Assembly: GCF_900141815.1 (NCBI RefSeq)
Contig: NZ_FQYR01000003.1
Location: forward strand, 62,001 to 126,000
Direction of reading: 5' to 3'
From: Rubritalea squalenifaciens DSM 18772
GTDB lineage: Bacteria; Verrucomicrobiota; Verrucomicrobiia; Verrucomicrobiales; Akkermansiaceae
DNA: 64,000 nucleotides
Below the pieces are notes generated by a model. It did no database searches. It was not told the origin of the DNA and saw only the letters and a list, made by a program, of their open reading frames with translations. This document shows positions 6,544 through 15,082 of the stretch, one piece after another. How positions within the stretch are numbered: position 1 is the first letter of the stretch; every line of letters starts with the position of its first letter. Both the position numbers and the translations under genes were made by a program.

Positions 6544-8667
6544 ATGGAAACTCTACCTTCAAGACAGGCGGCTGCTCATTTGTTGAATGTAGCATCAGAG
6601 CTAGGGAGCAGTGACGTTCAGCGATTGGTCGATGGTTTAAGGGGCGATGATAAGGAACTTATAGATCGAAGCCTAGCCTTGGGGAGCAGAGTGGGACCAT
6701 GGCAAATCGGGAAACTGCAAGATGGAACCTTTGAATGGGCGTTGAGAGAGCAAACTCAGCCAGTTGATGATATCAAGTACAGGGCTCGACCATATAAAAC
6801 CCATCGCAACAAAGCTACAGAAAAACGTCTTTTGCTGATCGGCGAATCGGCGGCAGGGAGTTGGGGGTATTTCGGGGAGTATTCTCTAGCGTCACTGCTT
6901 GAAGACCGAATGCAGCATGCCTTAGGCTACCCTTGTGAAGTAGTAGACCTGAGCTGTGTAAACGCGAACTGGCGGGAAAATTGCCTTCCAATGATTAAGG
7001 CAGGGATGACTTTGGATCCTGATCTGGTACTTGTATATTGTGGGAACAATGAGGCTAGGTGGTTGATGCCTTTGTTATTAAGTCAGTCTTCAGGTTCTCA
7101 TATTATTGGTGGTTTTGATCTGAAGTGGAACATGCTGAAAGGGGATGTCAAAGCTATGATGAGAGCTTCCAAAGATGTCTATCTGAAATCATTAGAGAAG
7201 AATGTGGCAGATACGGTGACACTGTGCCGAAAATTCTCCAAGCCAGTCATCTTCGTAGTACCTCCATACAATAGCACTTCATGGCAGCCACCCGAGAGAG
7301 TGCCTGTGCATTTGACTTCGGTCAAACTGCAGAGCTGGAGTGATTTTATCTCTAAAGCAGAACAGTTCGATGCTGAAAGCGACTATACTAAAGCAATGGC
7401 AATGCTTGAGAGGGCTATAGAATTAGATGAAGGCGAGTGCCAAAGATCACAGTTCCTGATGGCCAGCATTCTGCAAAAGTGTGGTAATGAGGATAAAGCT
7501 AACAAGCTTTTCGAAAAAGCAGCCTTTTCTGGGATGGGGGCATTTGTAGGTGCTGTGCCTTCTTTTCCGGGTGAAGCTGCGGCTTTACTGAGGGAGACTT
7601 GTGATGCTTTTCAGGTGCCATATGTTGATTTGCCGCGAGCTTTCAAAGATAGTCATGCGGGAGAAGATCTGTTTATTGATTACTGTCATTTGTCTGAGGC
7701 CGGGTTTGAAGTGGCTGTAGATGAAGTAATTAAAGTGTGTTTAGAGAGTGTTTTTGATATCAGAGTTTCTCCTGATCATAATCAAGTAGAGGGTGAGTTT
7801 GCAGCTCCGGTTACCGAGAGAGGTCTGGCGTATCTTTGTGCAGCTCTGCACGGGTATCAAAACGGCCAGAGCGAAGGAGAGGTTTTCAAGTGGGCTGAAC
7901 GAGGTTTGAATGTCGCTCCTCAGCTAATCCCTCTCTATCAATTTTTAAGAGAGGTATTATGCTCTTATCACCGTGAGTGGATAACCATAGACTACCTGAG
8001 ATCATACGGTATCTCAGAATCCATACTTCCTAGGCGCTATGCTGTTTTTATTTTAAAATTCATTTATCACGCCCGGTTTGATGTCTCTTTGTATAATATG
8101 TTAGGTGACCTGATTGACGGGGTACAATTTGATTCATCTTACAATTCGCAAACGGATGGAGTGATCAGTTACTTGGATGGGAATTTAAAGAATCTATTTT
8201 TCTTGGATAGAGGCTTAGGGTTTGGGCTACCACAGAAGGAGATGTCGAGAAGGGGGTGGGAGAGGATTGGGAACGGGTTTGTCGCGAATGAGCCGACAGG
8301 GGTGATCTCATTTCCGGCCTGCACGTCTTCACTAGAGTGGAAATACCTCTTTTTACGTATATCTCCTCCAGTTCCATCGGCTGAGGTAAAAGGATCTGTA
8401 TACTGGAACGGTCAACTGCTTGGGGAGATTCAGGTGAATACTGCATTTGACGAATTTCAGTTAAAGATTCCTGATAGCGTAACGGATGATTCATTGTGTT
8501 GTTATGTGGATGAAATCAAGATTGATTGGTCTCACTTGACTGGCCCTTTGGATATTGAAGACAGCACATGGCGAGAGTATTATGTCAAAGAGTATGGACC
8601 CTATCCTATTGCTGCGATAATACATGCAGTTAGGCTTATCAAGGAGCCTCTTACCGTCTCGTTATGA
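6544..8667 (+). CDS. SGNH/GDSL-type hydrolase with TPR insertion
   Basis: A 707-residue protein starting METLPSRQAA. I prefer this start because an upstream in-frame start at 6424 would overlap the carbamoyltransferase by more than 100 bp. The SGNH blocks are GESAAGSW at 100-107 (nucleophile S102), YCGNNE at 165-170 and DYCHLSEAG from 379 (catalytic D379 and H382). A TPR-like helical pair sits between them at about 270-330. About 250 C-terminal residues look beta-rich and are unassigned. No signal peptide is evident, so it probably acts in the cytoplasm. An ester hydrolase or acyl/acetyl transfer role on the cluster product is likely. The stop overlaps the LanB start (ATGA), indicating translational coupling. 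Confidence 0.75.
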   Translation: METLPSRQAAAHLLNVASELGSSDVQRLVDGLRGDDKELIDRSLALGSRVGPWQIGKLQDGTFEWALREQTQPVDDIKYRARPYKTHRNKATEKRLLLIGESAAGSWGYFGEYSLASLLEDRMQHALGYPCEVVDLSCVNANWRENCLPMIKAGMTLDPDLVLVYCGNNEARWLMPLLLSQSSGSHIIGGFDLKWNMLKGDVKAMMRASKDVYLKSLEKNVADTVTLCRKFSKPVIFVVPPYNSTSWQPPERVPVHLTSVKLQSWSDFISKAEQFDAESDYTKAMAMLERAIELDEGECQRSQFLMASILQKCGNEDKANKLFEKAAFSGMGAFVGAVPSFPGEAAALLRETCDAFQVPYVDLPRAFKDSHAGEDLFIDYCHLSEAGFEVAVDEVIKVCLESVFDIRVSPDHNQVEGEFAAPVTERGLAYLCAALHGYQNGQSEGEVFKWAERGLNVAPQLIPLYQFLREVLCSYHREWITIDYLRSYGISESILPRRYAVFILKFIYHARFDVSLYNMLGDLIDGVQFDSSYNSQTDGVISYLDGNLKNLFFLDRGLGFGLPQKEMSRRGWERIGNGFVANEPTGVISFPACTSSLEWKYLFLRISPPVPSAEVKGSVYWNGQLLGEIQVNTAFDEFQLKIPDSVTDDSLCCYVDEIKIDWSHLTGPLDIEDSTWREYYVKEYGPYPIAAIIHAVRLIKEPLTVSL

Positions 8668-11564
8668 GTGATTCTTGTGATGCAAACTATGAGTGGTTTT
8701 CGGGGGCGGTCATTCGTTATGCAGCATTATCGGCAGAAGATCTTTTTCCTGATCTCAAAGAAAACGCTGAGAAGGAATTGTATCTAGCAATCGAGAATGC
8801 AAGTCCATCACTCATTGAAGCAATAAGGCGTGAAGAAGCTTTTGACAGCTTGAGTCCAAAAGCGGAAAAAGTACGTCTTGCATTTTACAAGTACAGGCTG
8901 AGGGCTGCATTTAGATCAATACCTTTCGCTGGCTTTTCAACAGTCAGCAGGATTGCATTCGGTGCTGAAACTCGATTGGATGATTGTATCAGCCCCGGCC
9001 AACCAGTTTATAAAACGGACTTTTATAACAGATATCGTCAGCTATGTGACAATGCCCGTGATGAGCCGCAAAAGTTCAGATGGAGGATTAATCCTGACTT
9101 CTATCAGATAGGCCCCTACTTCCGGACTATAGAAATGCTGGTGGCGGAGGGGAAAAGCTGGACTGCGTTGAGAGAAGGGGCAGTGAAAGACCTCTTAGAA
9201 GATATATCTCTTAGTCGGTTTATCTCATACTCCGGGCTAGTAGTACGCCTGAGAAGCAAAGAAATACCAGAAAGTGAGATCCAGGGCCTCTTGTCTCTAC
9301 TCATTGGGGGAAATTTTTTAATACCCGAGAGGAACAAAGCTCATGAGAAGGTGGTAGAGGTTTTTTCTCATCAAGAGACTTACAGCAAGTCGGCTCAAAT
9401 ATCCTATTCTGTGGTAGAGCGTGTAGTGAAGGCTGTCGACGTATTGGGAAGCTATTTTGTGAGGGAAAGGGACTCATTGGAATCTCTAAGGTTAGCCATC
9501 TTGAGGAAGTGGGGAGAAGGAAGATATCCTTGCCTGAAGGTTTTTGACATCGAATCGGGTTTCACCATTGATGGCCGACCAAGAGAATTGTTAGGCGATT
9601 TTTTATCGCAGTACAAATCACAGGACTGCAGCCCATCAATTGTGAGGAATCCAAAAGTTGAAGATATTCTCAATAAATGTGGTGAGCAGAAATCAATAGA
9701 CTTGTCCCAGTTTGACATTCAGGAGGAAAAACAATCTTCAGTAAGCCTAGCCTGTTTGCCTGAAGATCTGAGTGCCATTTTTAGTCTCGGGTCATGCACG
9801 GATAATGACGATGATGAGCGAGAGATATGGCTCCGAACAGTGGCTGGCCCAAATGCTAATAGATTGATTTCTCAGTATGCATTGCATGGTTCTGATATTG
9901 AGCATTTAGTTAGAGAAATCAGTGAGGCTACCATGCAGCGGGAGCCTGATGCTCTGCATGCCGAAGTGCTGTTTTTATCTGCATCTTCAGCTGGCTGCAC
10001 GCTTGAGAGGGAGTGTTGTTACTCTTATCATTTGAGGGTTGATGTGCCTGTTCATGGAGAGCACGAAATGTCCATTTCTGATCTTTCCATCGAGGTGTCA
10101 GGAGAGTCGTTGAAACTATGGAATCACAAGCTACACCGTTACATCGTTCCCCACTTTTCACATCCACTTTCAGTAGATAACCAGTTTACGCCAGATCCTT
10201 TGCGCTTCTTGGCCAGATATTCCACGGCAGGAAATTTTCAATCTTTTAGATGGCTGTGGAACTATGAGGGTAGTAGGAGGTCTTGGCCAAGAGTGCATTG
10301 GAAAAATGTCATTTTATGCCCAGCTCAATGGGTGATTCGTCTGAGTGATTTAGCAGATCCATCTACAAGTTCTCTCCGTGAAATATTAGATCATCTTTCT
10401 ATACCGAATCATATTTTCATGTGTTGTGGGTTTGATCCATCTGAAACACCTTTGCCTCTTATTCTAGAAGATGATCCATCAATGAAAGTTCTGTTAGATC
10501 AGTTGGGCAAGAGTGAAATGGTGCTGCTTTCAGAAAGGGAGGCTGATTACATTCCGGTAGGGGGGCGTGCTAGGAGCCATGATATTATACTTCCTTTAAA
10601 AAAGAGAAAATCACCAAGTGGAATAACAAAGGTTAGGCGTTTTGAGTCTTCATTTGTGAATAGCGCTATCAGTGAATCGAAGACTGCCCCTTGTCCAGAG
10701 GCGTCTTACCTTTTGACGGGAGGCGACAGAGACTGGATATCCTTTCACATCTATTGCATGCCGCTTTCAGTGGATCGTTTTTTGAGCACTATTATATATG
10801 ACATGGTGAACCATTTTTTGGGGAAAGGCTGGATTAAAAATTGGCATTTTGTTCGTGAATATGATGGTGACCACCATATACGAATCAGGTTTCAGTATTC
10901 GGGTGAAAACAGTATCAGGGACTGTATCTACCTTCACTCCTCCAGTATCTTCCGGCAATGTACTGAGAAACAAAATATATTTGGATGGGAGTTAAAAGAG
11001 TATGTTCCGGAGGTGGAAAGATATGGAGGCAGGTTCGGAATAAATACAGTGTATGGATATTTTACACTCGATTCCCAACGATCAATTAAGTTCCTGCGTT
11101 CGGCTTCACATAACCTGACTGATAGGCAACGCGTGTTGTATCACTCTATTTTGGCTGCATCTCTCTGGCAGAAAGTATCGTCGGAAACTGGTGAGAAAGG
11201 GGAAACTTATGCCCAAAGTATGATGAGCCGGATAACTCCAGAGGCTCATCAAATGGCAATAGGGTTGAGCGGTGATCTCTATCGTGAACAAATGTCTCGT
11301 AAGAAAAGCTTAGGGCGTATATTTGTATCTGCCCCTGAGGATCGACTTTTCGTGGGTAGGAGGTTATCTCAAAAAGTGGAAACGTTATTTAATTTGGAGC
11401 AGAAAGGAGTTCTAGAAAGAGAGTGGATCGACATTCTAGATTCTCTGATTCATATGACGGCCAACCGTATCTTTCGTTGTTCTCAGAGAAAGCATGAGGC
11501 TGTAAGTTATCATTTGGTAGGCAGATTGCTCAGAGCTCGAAGGTACGTGCGGGGTGCAATATAG
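8664..11564 (+). CDS. LanB-type lanthipeptide dehydratase, full length
   Basis: A 966-residue protein. The N-terminal glutamylation domain shows RSIPFAGFSTVSRI near residues 90-104, the counterpart of the family R-x-TPFGLFSG signature. The C-terminal elimination domain (about 690-960) shows WISFHIYC, WHFVREYDGDHHIRIRF, PEVERYGG and finally LIHMTANRIF, which retains the family's His/Arg residues. Both half-reactions therefore look intact: tRNA-Glu-dependent glutamylation of Ser/Thr, then elimination to dehydroamino acids. Unlike a standard class I lanthipeptide locus there is no LanC cyclase in the window. The gene overlaps the SGNH hydrolase by 4 bp and ends the rightward arm. The product may carry Dha/Dhb without rings. 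Confidence 0.9.
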   Translation: MSDSCDANYEWFSGAVIRYAALSAEDLFPDLKENAEKELYLAIENASPSLIEAIRREEAFDSLSPKAEKVRLAFYKYRLRAAFRSIPFAGFSTVSRIAFGAETRLDDCISPGQPVYKTDFYNRYRQLCDNARDEPQKFRWRINPDFYQIGPYFRTIEMLVAEGKSWTALREGAVKDLLEDISLSRFISYSGLVVRLRSKEIPESEIQGLLSLLIGGNFLIPERNKAHEKVVEVFSHQETYSKSAQISYSVVERVVKAVDVLGSYFVRERDSLESLRLAILRKWGEGRYPCLKVFDIESGFTIDGRPRELLGDFLSQYKSQDCSPSIVRNPKVEDILNKCGEQKSIDLSQFDIQEEKQSSVSLACLPEDLSAIFSLGSCTDNDDDEREIWLRTVAGPNANRLISQYALHGSDIEHLVREISEATMQREPDALHAEVLFLSASSAGCTLERECCYSYHLRVDVPVHGEHEMSISDLSIEVSGESLKLWNHKLHRYIVPHFSHPLSVDNQFTPDPLRFLARYSTAGNFQSFRWLWNYEGSRRSWPRVHWKNVILCPAQWVIRLSDLADPSTSSLREILDHLSIPNHIFMCCGFDPSETPLPLILEDDPSMKVLLDQLGKSEMVLLSEREADYIPVGGRARSHDIILPLKKRKSPSGITKVRRFESSFVNSAISESKTAPCPEASYLLTGGDRDWISFHIYCMPLSVDRFLSTIIYDMVNHFLGKGWIKNWHFVREYDGDHHIRIRFQYSGENSIRDCIYLHSSSIFRQCTEKQNIFGWELKEYVPEVERYGGRFGINTVYGYFTLDSQRSIKFLRSASHNLTDRQRVLYHSILAASLWQKVSSETGEKGETYAQSMMSRITPEAHQMAIGLSGDLYREQMSRKKSLGRIFVSAPEDRLFVGRRLSQKVETLFNLEQKGVLEREWIDILDSLIHMTANRIFRCSQRKHEAVSYHLVGRLLRARRYVRGAI

Positions 11565-11827
11565 GAGATCAGGGAAGTAGCTGAAGGGATTGCGCTAGAG
11601 TGCGACTATCCTCTTCTGGTAATATCTGCAGACTGGAACCTTCTGTACCATGTGGTGCCAATCCTAGGGTGCCTCATCTCTACGATTGCCACGACGACTG
11701 GCGGCGGACAAGCTGTCCATAATCATTTCTATAGTTCCCTTGTTAAGGGATTAAAGGTGTAGCCAGTGATAGCCTGTGGTGTAGCCATTGTCATGGCTGT
11801 GCTACTTCTTTGGCAGTGCATTCGTGT
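11565..11827 (+). other. Gap between LanB and the ArdC fragment
   Basis: No recognisable gene. The LanB frame stays open for 65 codons after its TAG (11565-11762). A second frame over 11599-11721 would encode about 40 Cys/Ser-rich residues from a GTG. Neither has an ATG or a clear ribosome-binding site. A short direct repeat, GTGTAGCC, occurs twice near 11756-11785. The stretch may be scar sequence from the junction. Confidence 0.4.
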
Positions 11828-12193
11828 ATGCCTAGCAAGACCAAACCAAAGTCCTCCCGTAAGGACATCAATGCCGAAATCACCCAGAAGTTCATAGATA
11901 CCATCGAATCGGGGGTGAGTCCCTTCAAAGTTCCTTGGTCGTCATCCTACGGGATGCCGAGGAACTTTGCAGGAAGACAATACCGGGGAATCAATTTCTT
12001 CCTCACGTTGCTGCACTGCGATGAGTTCGGATGGGATATCCCGGTATTCATGACCTTCAAACAGGCCAAGGAACATGGGTTCAAAATCCGGAAGGGAGAG
12101 AAGTCGGTACCAGTGATATTCTCAAACGTCAGAGTACCCAAGGAATATCGGGATGACCCGGATTCATGTCCCACTGAGAAAAGGACTGATTAA
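11828..12193 (+). pseudogene. ArdC-like antirestriction protein, N-terminal fragment
   Basis: The frame begins MPSKTKPKSSRKD and continues with the ArdC N-terminal domain pattern: an initial helix, PFKVPW, G-MPRNFAGRQYRGINFF, FMTFKQAKEHGFKIRKGEK and then a beta strand. Intact ArdC proteins of conjugative elements are about 300 residues, with a C-terminal metalloprotease domain carrying HExxH. Here homology stops near 12130-12160, and the remaining codons belong to the adjoining potassium-channel gene region. It is therefore a truncated mobile-element gene at an island edge. Loss of function is inferred from the missing second domain. Confidence 0.7.
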
Positions 12194-12200
12194 AATTCGT

Positions 12201-12944
12201 ATGAAACAGCACATCATCATTTGCCACTGCCCTTCGGAAAACAAGGTGCTCCAAATTGTCGACGAGATCAAAGCCTCGCCGGAGCATCGTGATGCGCCCG
12301 TCGTCGTGGTGGCTGCCAATCTGGATGAGAGGCCGGACTCCTTCCGCGAGAGAAACATCCTCTTCGTCAAGGGCGAGCCGACCAATGAAGAGACCCTCAT
12401 CAGGGCCAATGTGCAGGAGGCTCAGGGAGTCTTCATTCTCGCCAAGGATCCGGCATCCACATCCAGCGATGCCTGCACCTTTGCCATTGGCACCATGATC
12501 GAGCACATCGAGGAAGAGACTGGCAATCCGATTCATACCGTTGCCGAGATGCTGAGCTCCCGCAGCCGCAGAATGGTGAGAAGATCCTCCATCGATAGCA
12601 TTGTGGTTTCCGAGGGGATTACCGACCGCGTGATGGTGCAGGAGTTCCTGCATCCGGGCATTCACAATGCCTTTGCCCAGCTGCTGACCAATACGGAGGG
12701 CAGCCAGCTCTATGTGTGCCCGACCGCGCAGAAGGGCAGACGCCTGATTGATATCCAGTGTGCCGCCCTGCAGTACAAGGACCACCTGCAGGTCATCGGC
12801 CTGAGCCGCGGAGGGGATGCCATGCTGAACCCGGACAAGCAGGTCGCCGTGGAGGAGGGGGACATGCTGGTAGTGCTGGCCGAGTCCAAGAAGCAATTTA
12901 CTGAATTCGAAAATGTCTGCCTCGCTGAATCCACAAGCGCCTGA
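12201..12944 (+). pseudogene. Potassium channel RCK (TrkA-N) domain lacking its pore region
   Basis: The 248-residue frame begins MKQHIIICHCPSENK, the first Rossmann strand of an RCK domain. It continues through FVKGEPTNEETLIRA, the N-x-x-T-L type helix, VAEMLSS, GISDR-like GITDRVMVQEF and a C-terminal beta region. In ion-channel proteins of this type the RCK domain is preceded by two membrane helices and a selectivity filter, and none is present upstream, where an ArdC fragment abuts instead. The gene seems to have lost its 5' half at the island junction near 12160-12200. It may still make a soluble RCK protein. The end overlaps speD by 32 bp. Confidence 0.7.
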
Positions 12945-13305
12945 TTCCAGCGCACACCAGGCCCACGGCTGCCACCTCCTGCTGGAATGCTCCGGCTGCG
13001 AGCCGGATTTGCTGACCGATCTTCCCCTGTTAGAGCAGGTGCTGGAAAAGGCGGCTAGCGAAGCCGGTGCCACCGTGGTGAAAACCTTCCTGCATGAGTT
13101 CAATCCGCACGGCCTCAGCGGAGTAGTCGTCATCGCCGAGAGCCACATCGCCATCCACACCTGGCCGGAGCACCACTACGCCGCCATCGATATCTTCACC
13201 TGCGGCATGCCTGAAGTCGCCGAGCGCATCTACGAAAAGCTCCTCGCCGCTTTCAAGCCCTACAAACACCAGATCAAACGCCTCGAGCGCAAACCGCCTG
13301 AGTAG
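12913..13305 (+). CDS. speD: S-adenosylmethionine decarboxylase proenzyme
   Basis: A 130-residue SpeD of the short bacterial class. It shows [11 protein letters not shown] near residue 19, [20 protein letters not shown] and the downstream DIFTCG motif. The Ser in ESH is where autocleavage generates the pyruvoyl cofactor. The decarboxylated SAM formed is the aminopropyl donor for spermidine synthesis. The gene overlaps the upstream RCK frame by 32 bp, so in the ancestor the two were probably in one operon. The N-terminal 17 residues are dispensable-looking, but no better start is present. Confidence 0.92.
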   Translation: MSASLNPQAPDSSAHQAHGCHLLLECSGCEPDLLTDLPLLEQVLEKAASEAGATVVKTFLHEFNPHGLSGVVVIAESHIAIHTWPEHHYAAIDIFTCGMPEVAERIYEKLLAAFKPYKHQIKRLERKPPE

Positions 13306-13381
13306 GGGGGGAGTTTCTTTGGGTGAGTGATTACTCCTACGCAGCTTTGTGTTAGCTGTTATCCCTGCCCCTCCAACCTAC

Positions 13382-13404
13382 TTCAAAAGTCCATGATGAA
13401 TGTC
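13382..13404 (+). repeat. Copy 1 of a dispersed TTCAAAAGTCCATG element
   Basis: The sequence TTCAAAAGTCCATG followed by a related GAAT-GTC segment recurs at 17511-17533. In each place it lies about 60 bases upstream of a small gene that is followed by attC-like DNA, and flanking bases (a CCTGYCCC block before, an ATC-C-TGTT block after) are also similar. This suggests a shared recombination or promoter segment of the cassette array. Confidence 0.5.
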
Positions 13405-13443
13405 AGTTAGGCGCAACCCAGTCATCCTGTTAGTCTCAAAATC

Positions 13444-13719
13444 ATGAAAAAACTGCTCCCTGTTACGATTCTTCCAATGCTGGTTTTCACCAGCTGCAAC
13501 GACAAAAACCAAGATGCGAACAGCACACGCTATTCCACGAGTACATTTTCTGTAGCAGGGGGCATGGCCGTGGTGACCCAAATTACGGATCACCAGGAAA
13601 ATAAGATCTACTACTACAAGTTGAGTGATAAAAAGGGCCTCACCCTACAAAACACGATCGATCTAACGCAGTGTGGCGCCCAGAATATTCCCTTTGATAA
13701 AGTCGAGACGGCTGAATAG
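13444..13719 (+). CDS. Small putative lipoprotein, unknown function
   Basis: A 91-residue protein with a short basic start, a hydrophobic core and a lipobox-like VFTSC ending at Cys18, so it is probably lipid-anchored outside the inner membrane. The mature part is polar with a YYYKLSDKKG stretch; I recognise no domain. It is followed within 10 bp by half of an attC-like sequence and preceded by the dispersed TTCAAAAGTCCATG element, so it may be an integron-type gene cassette whose downstream site has decayed. Confidence 0.6.
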   Translation: MKKLLPVTILPMLVFTSCNDKNQDANSTRYSTSTFSVAGGMAVVTQITDHQENKIYYYKLSDKKGLTLQNTIDLTQCGAQNIPFDKVETAE

Positions 13720-13723
13720 AATA

Positions 13724-13830
13724 CCGTACAAGGTCAAGCACCCAACCCCTGACCCGTCGTGAGTCGAAGACAAAGAAATAAGTGTGAACCATAACCCCCA
13801 GTCATAGCACGCCTCTTGGTTAAGGGGGGG
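13724..13830 (+). repeat. Partial attC-like site
   Basis: The left part (ACCGTAC, then CCCCTGACCCGTCGTGAGTC, then AACCATAACCCCCAGTC) matches the same order of blocks in the four attC sites at 18.0-19.9 kb. The right half with GTTRRRY is not found; instead the sequence runs into an unrelated G-rich stretch. It looks like an attC truncated by recombination. Confidence 0.5.
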
Positions 13831-13838
13831 GAGCTAGG

Positions 13839-14288
13839 ATGACCGTTCAGAAAATGAGCGCGACAATAAACCTGCTGAGAATTCTCCCTGCCACACTCAA
13901 GATCGCGTGGCTCTTGCTTCTATTGGGTATGCTTGCGCTGGCAGCGGGATACTTTACGCATACGCCGTGGCAGAGCTACTCAGGGCTCGTGTGTTTGATG
14001 GGCGGCTACGTGATGGCTATTCTCGATATGGTGAATCGGAAAAGACATAGAGGCGATGCTGCCCGGTTCTATGTCGGGGTTGCCTTGGCGCCACTGATTG
14101 CAGTGATTATTCTCGCGTTCGTGGCACTCCTGGCGGCGGTCGTGCTGGCCATTCATTCGTGGATTCACGGCTTTGAGGGTTCCTACGCGATGCGTCTTCT
14201 CCATTTCCTCGGGATCGTGTTTGCCTTCCTCCTTGCTTCGGGAATACCCGCCTTGGCGCTACGATCCAGCCCGTCGATCGATTCCTGA
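13839..14288 (+). CDS. Small integral membrane protein, unknown
   Basis: A 149-residue protein with four predicted membrane helices (about residues 21-42, 46-64, 77-107 and 120-142) separated by short loops. A basic loop NRKRHRGD after the second helix suggests that side faces the cytoplasm. No catalytic motif is visible and I do not recognise the family. It follows a truncated attC-like site, so it may have been carried in with the cassette array. GC content resembles the surrounding chromosome. Confidence 0.6.
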   Translation: MTVQKMSATINLLRILPATLKIAWLLLLLGMLALAAGYFTHTPWQSYSGLVCLMGGYVMAILDMVNRKRHRGDAARFYVGVALAPLIAVIILAFVALLAAVVLAIHSWIHGFEGSYAMRLLHFLGIVFAFLLASGIPALALRSSPSIDS

Positions 14289-14446
14289 TGAAAATGAAAT
14301 CCCGTAGGATTGGAGTGGGATTTCTGAATCGTTAGAGTGGCTGGCTGCTTATGACCACGTCATAGGCAACCAGCCTGTTTTTACCAAGGTCTGGGCCGCT
14401 TCAAAAATTTCATGCATTCGGAAGCGCATGTGCTAGAGTCCGAGTC

Positions 14447-15082
14447 GTGGAGCGAGCCGTGTTACCAGAACTCTTGGATGAACTTGCCGCAGATGATCTG
14501 CGGGCGGTGCGTAGTCGGCGTGACTTGGTCTTTCTGAATGCTCTGATGGGCAATGAGCGTTGGATCCTCAGACGCTTGAAGAAACTCCTGCCTGCCCAAG
14601 GTGGTCGCGTGATCGAGCTCGGGGCTGGTCAGGGAATGCTGATGCGGAAAATCGCGCGTGCCCACCCGCAGGCGAGGCTTGAAGCGATCGATTTGATGCC
14701 TGAGCCGCAGGGGCTGGGCTCGGTCGAATGGAGGCAGGGTGACTTGTTTCAAATGGGGCTGGATTTTGACGGTGCGGTGGTGGTGGCGAATTTGTTCCTG
14801 CACCATTTCGAGCAAGCTGAGTTAAGGGTTCTTGGCGAGCTTTTGCAGGGGGCGAAGGTATTGATTGCCTGTGAGCCTGAGAGGCGGTCTTTGCATTTGT
14901 GGCAGGGCCGGGTGTTGTCTCCTTTGTTAGGAGAGGTGACCCGGCATGATTTGGCGGTGAGTGTGGGGGCTGGCTTTCGTGGGGATGAGCTGATGGATTT
15001 CCTAGGGATGGATGCGGGCTGGCAATGGCAGCTTGAGCGGACTTGGCGGGGTGCTCATCGCGTGGTGGGGGTACGTCAGTGA
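14447..15082 (+). CDS. SAM-dependent methyltransferase of the type III PKS operon
   Basis: A 211-residue class I methyltransferase starting at GTG (14447), with RVIELGAGQGM at 54-64 as SAM motif I, LEAIDL at about 78-83 and a motif II/III region VVVANLFLHHFE. Its stop overlaps the GTG start of the FAD oxidoreductase (GTGA), and the type III PKS follows. The gene set is that of Streptomyces srsB/srsC/srsA, in which the methyltransferase O-methylates an alkylresorcinol. That comparison rests on gene content, not on close sequence identity, so O-methylation of a phenolic lipid is an inference. Confidence 0.8.
   Translation: MERAVLPELLDELAADDLRAVRSRRDLVFLNALMGNERWILRRLKKLLPAQGGRVIELGAGQGMLMRKIARAHPQARLEAIDLMPEPQGLGSVEWRQGDLFQMGLDFDGAVVVANLFLHHFEQAELRVLGELLQGAKVLIACEPERRSLHLWQGRVLSPLLGEVTRHDLAVSVGAGFRGDELMDFLGMDAGWQWQLERTWRGAHRVVGVRQ

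Noticed and set aside
1-11800. LanC or LanM cyclase in the peptide cluster
   Set aside because: None of the proteins has the zinc-ligand pattern (H-G and CHG motifs) of lanthionine cyclases.
12129-13160. Long leftward frame opposite the RCK domain and speD
   Set aside because: It is antisense to two recognisable genes and is composed of His/Leu/Gly-rich noise typical of GC-rich antisense frames.
14297-14323. Hairpin after the small membrane protein gene
   Set aside because: The seven-pair stem has a 13-base loop and no T run, so I do not call it a terminator.
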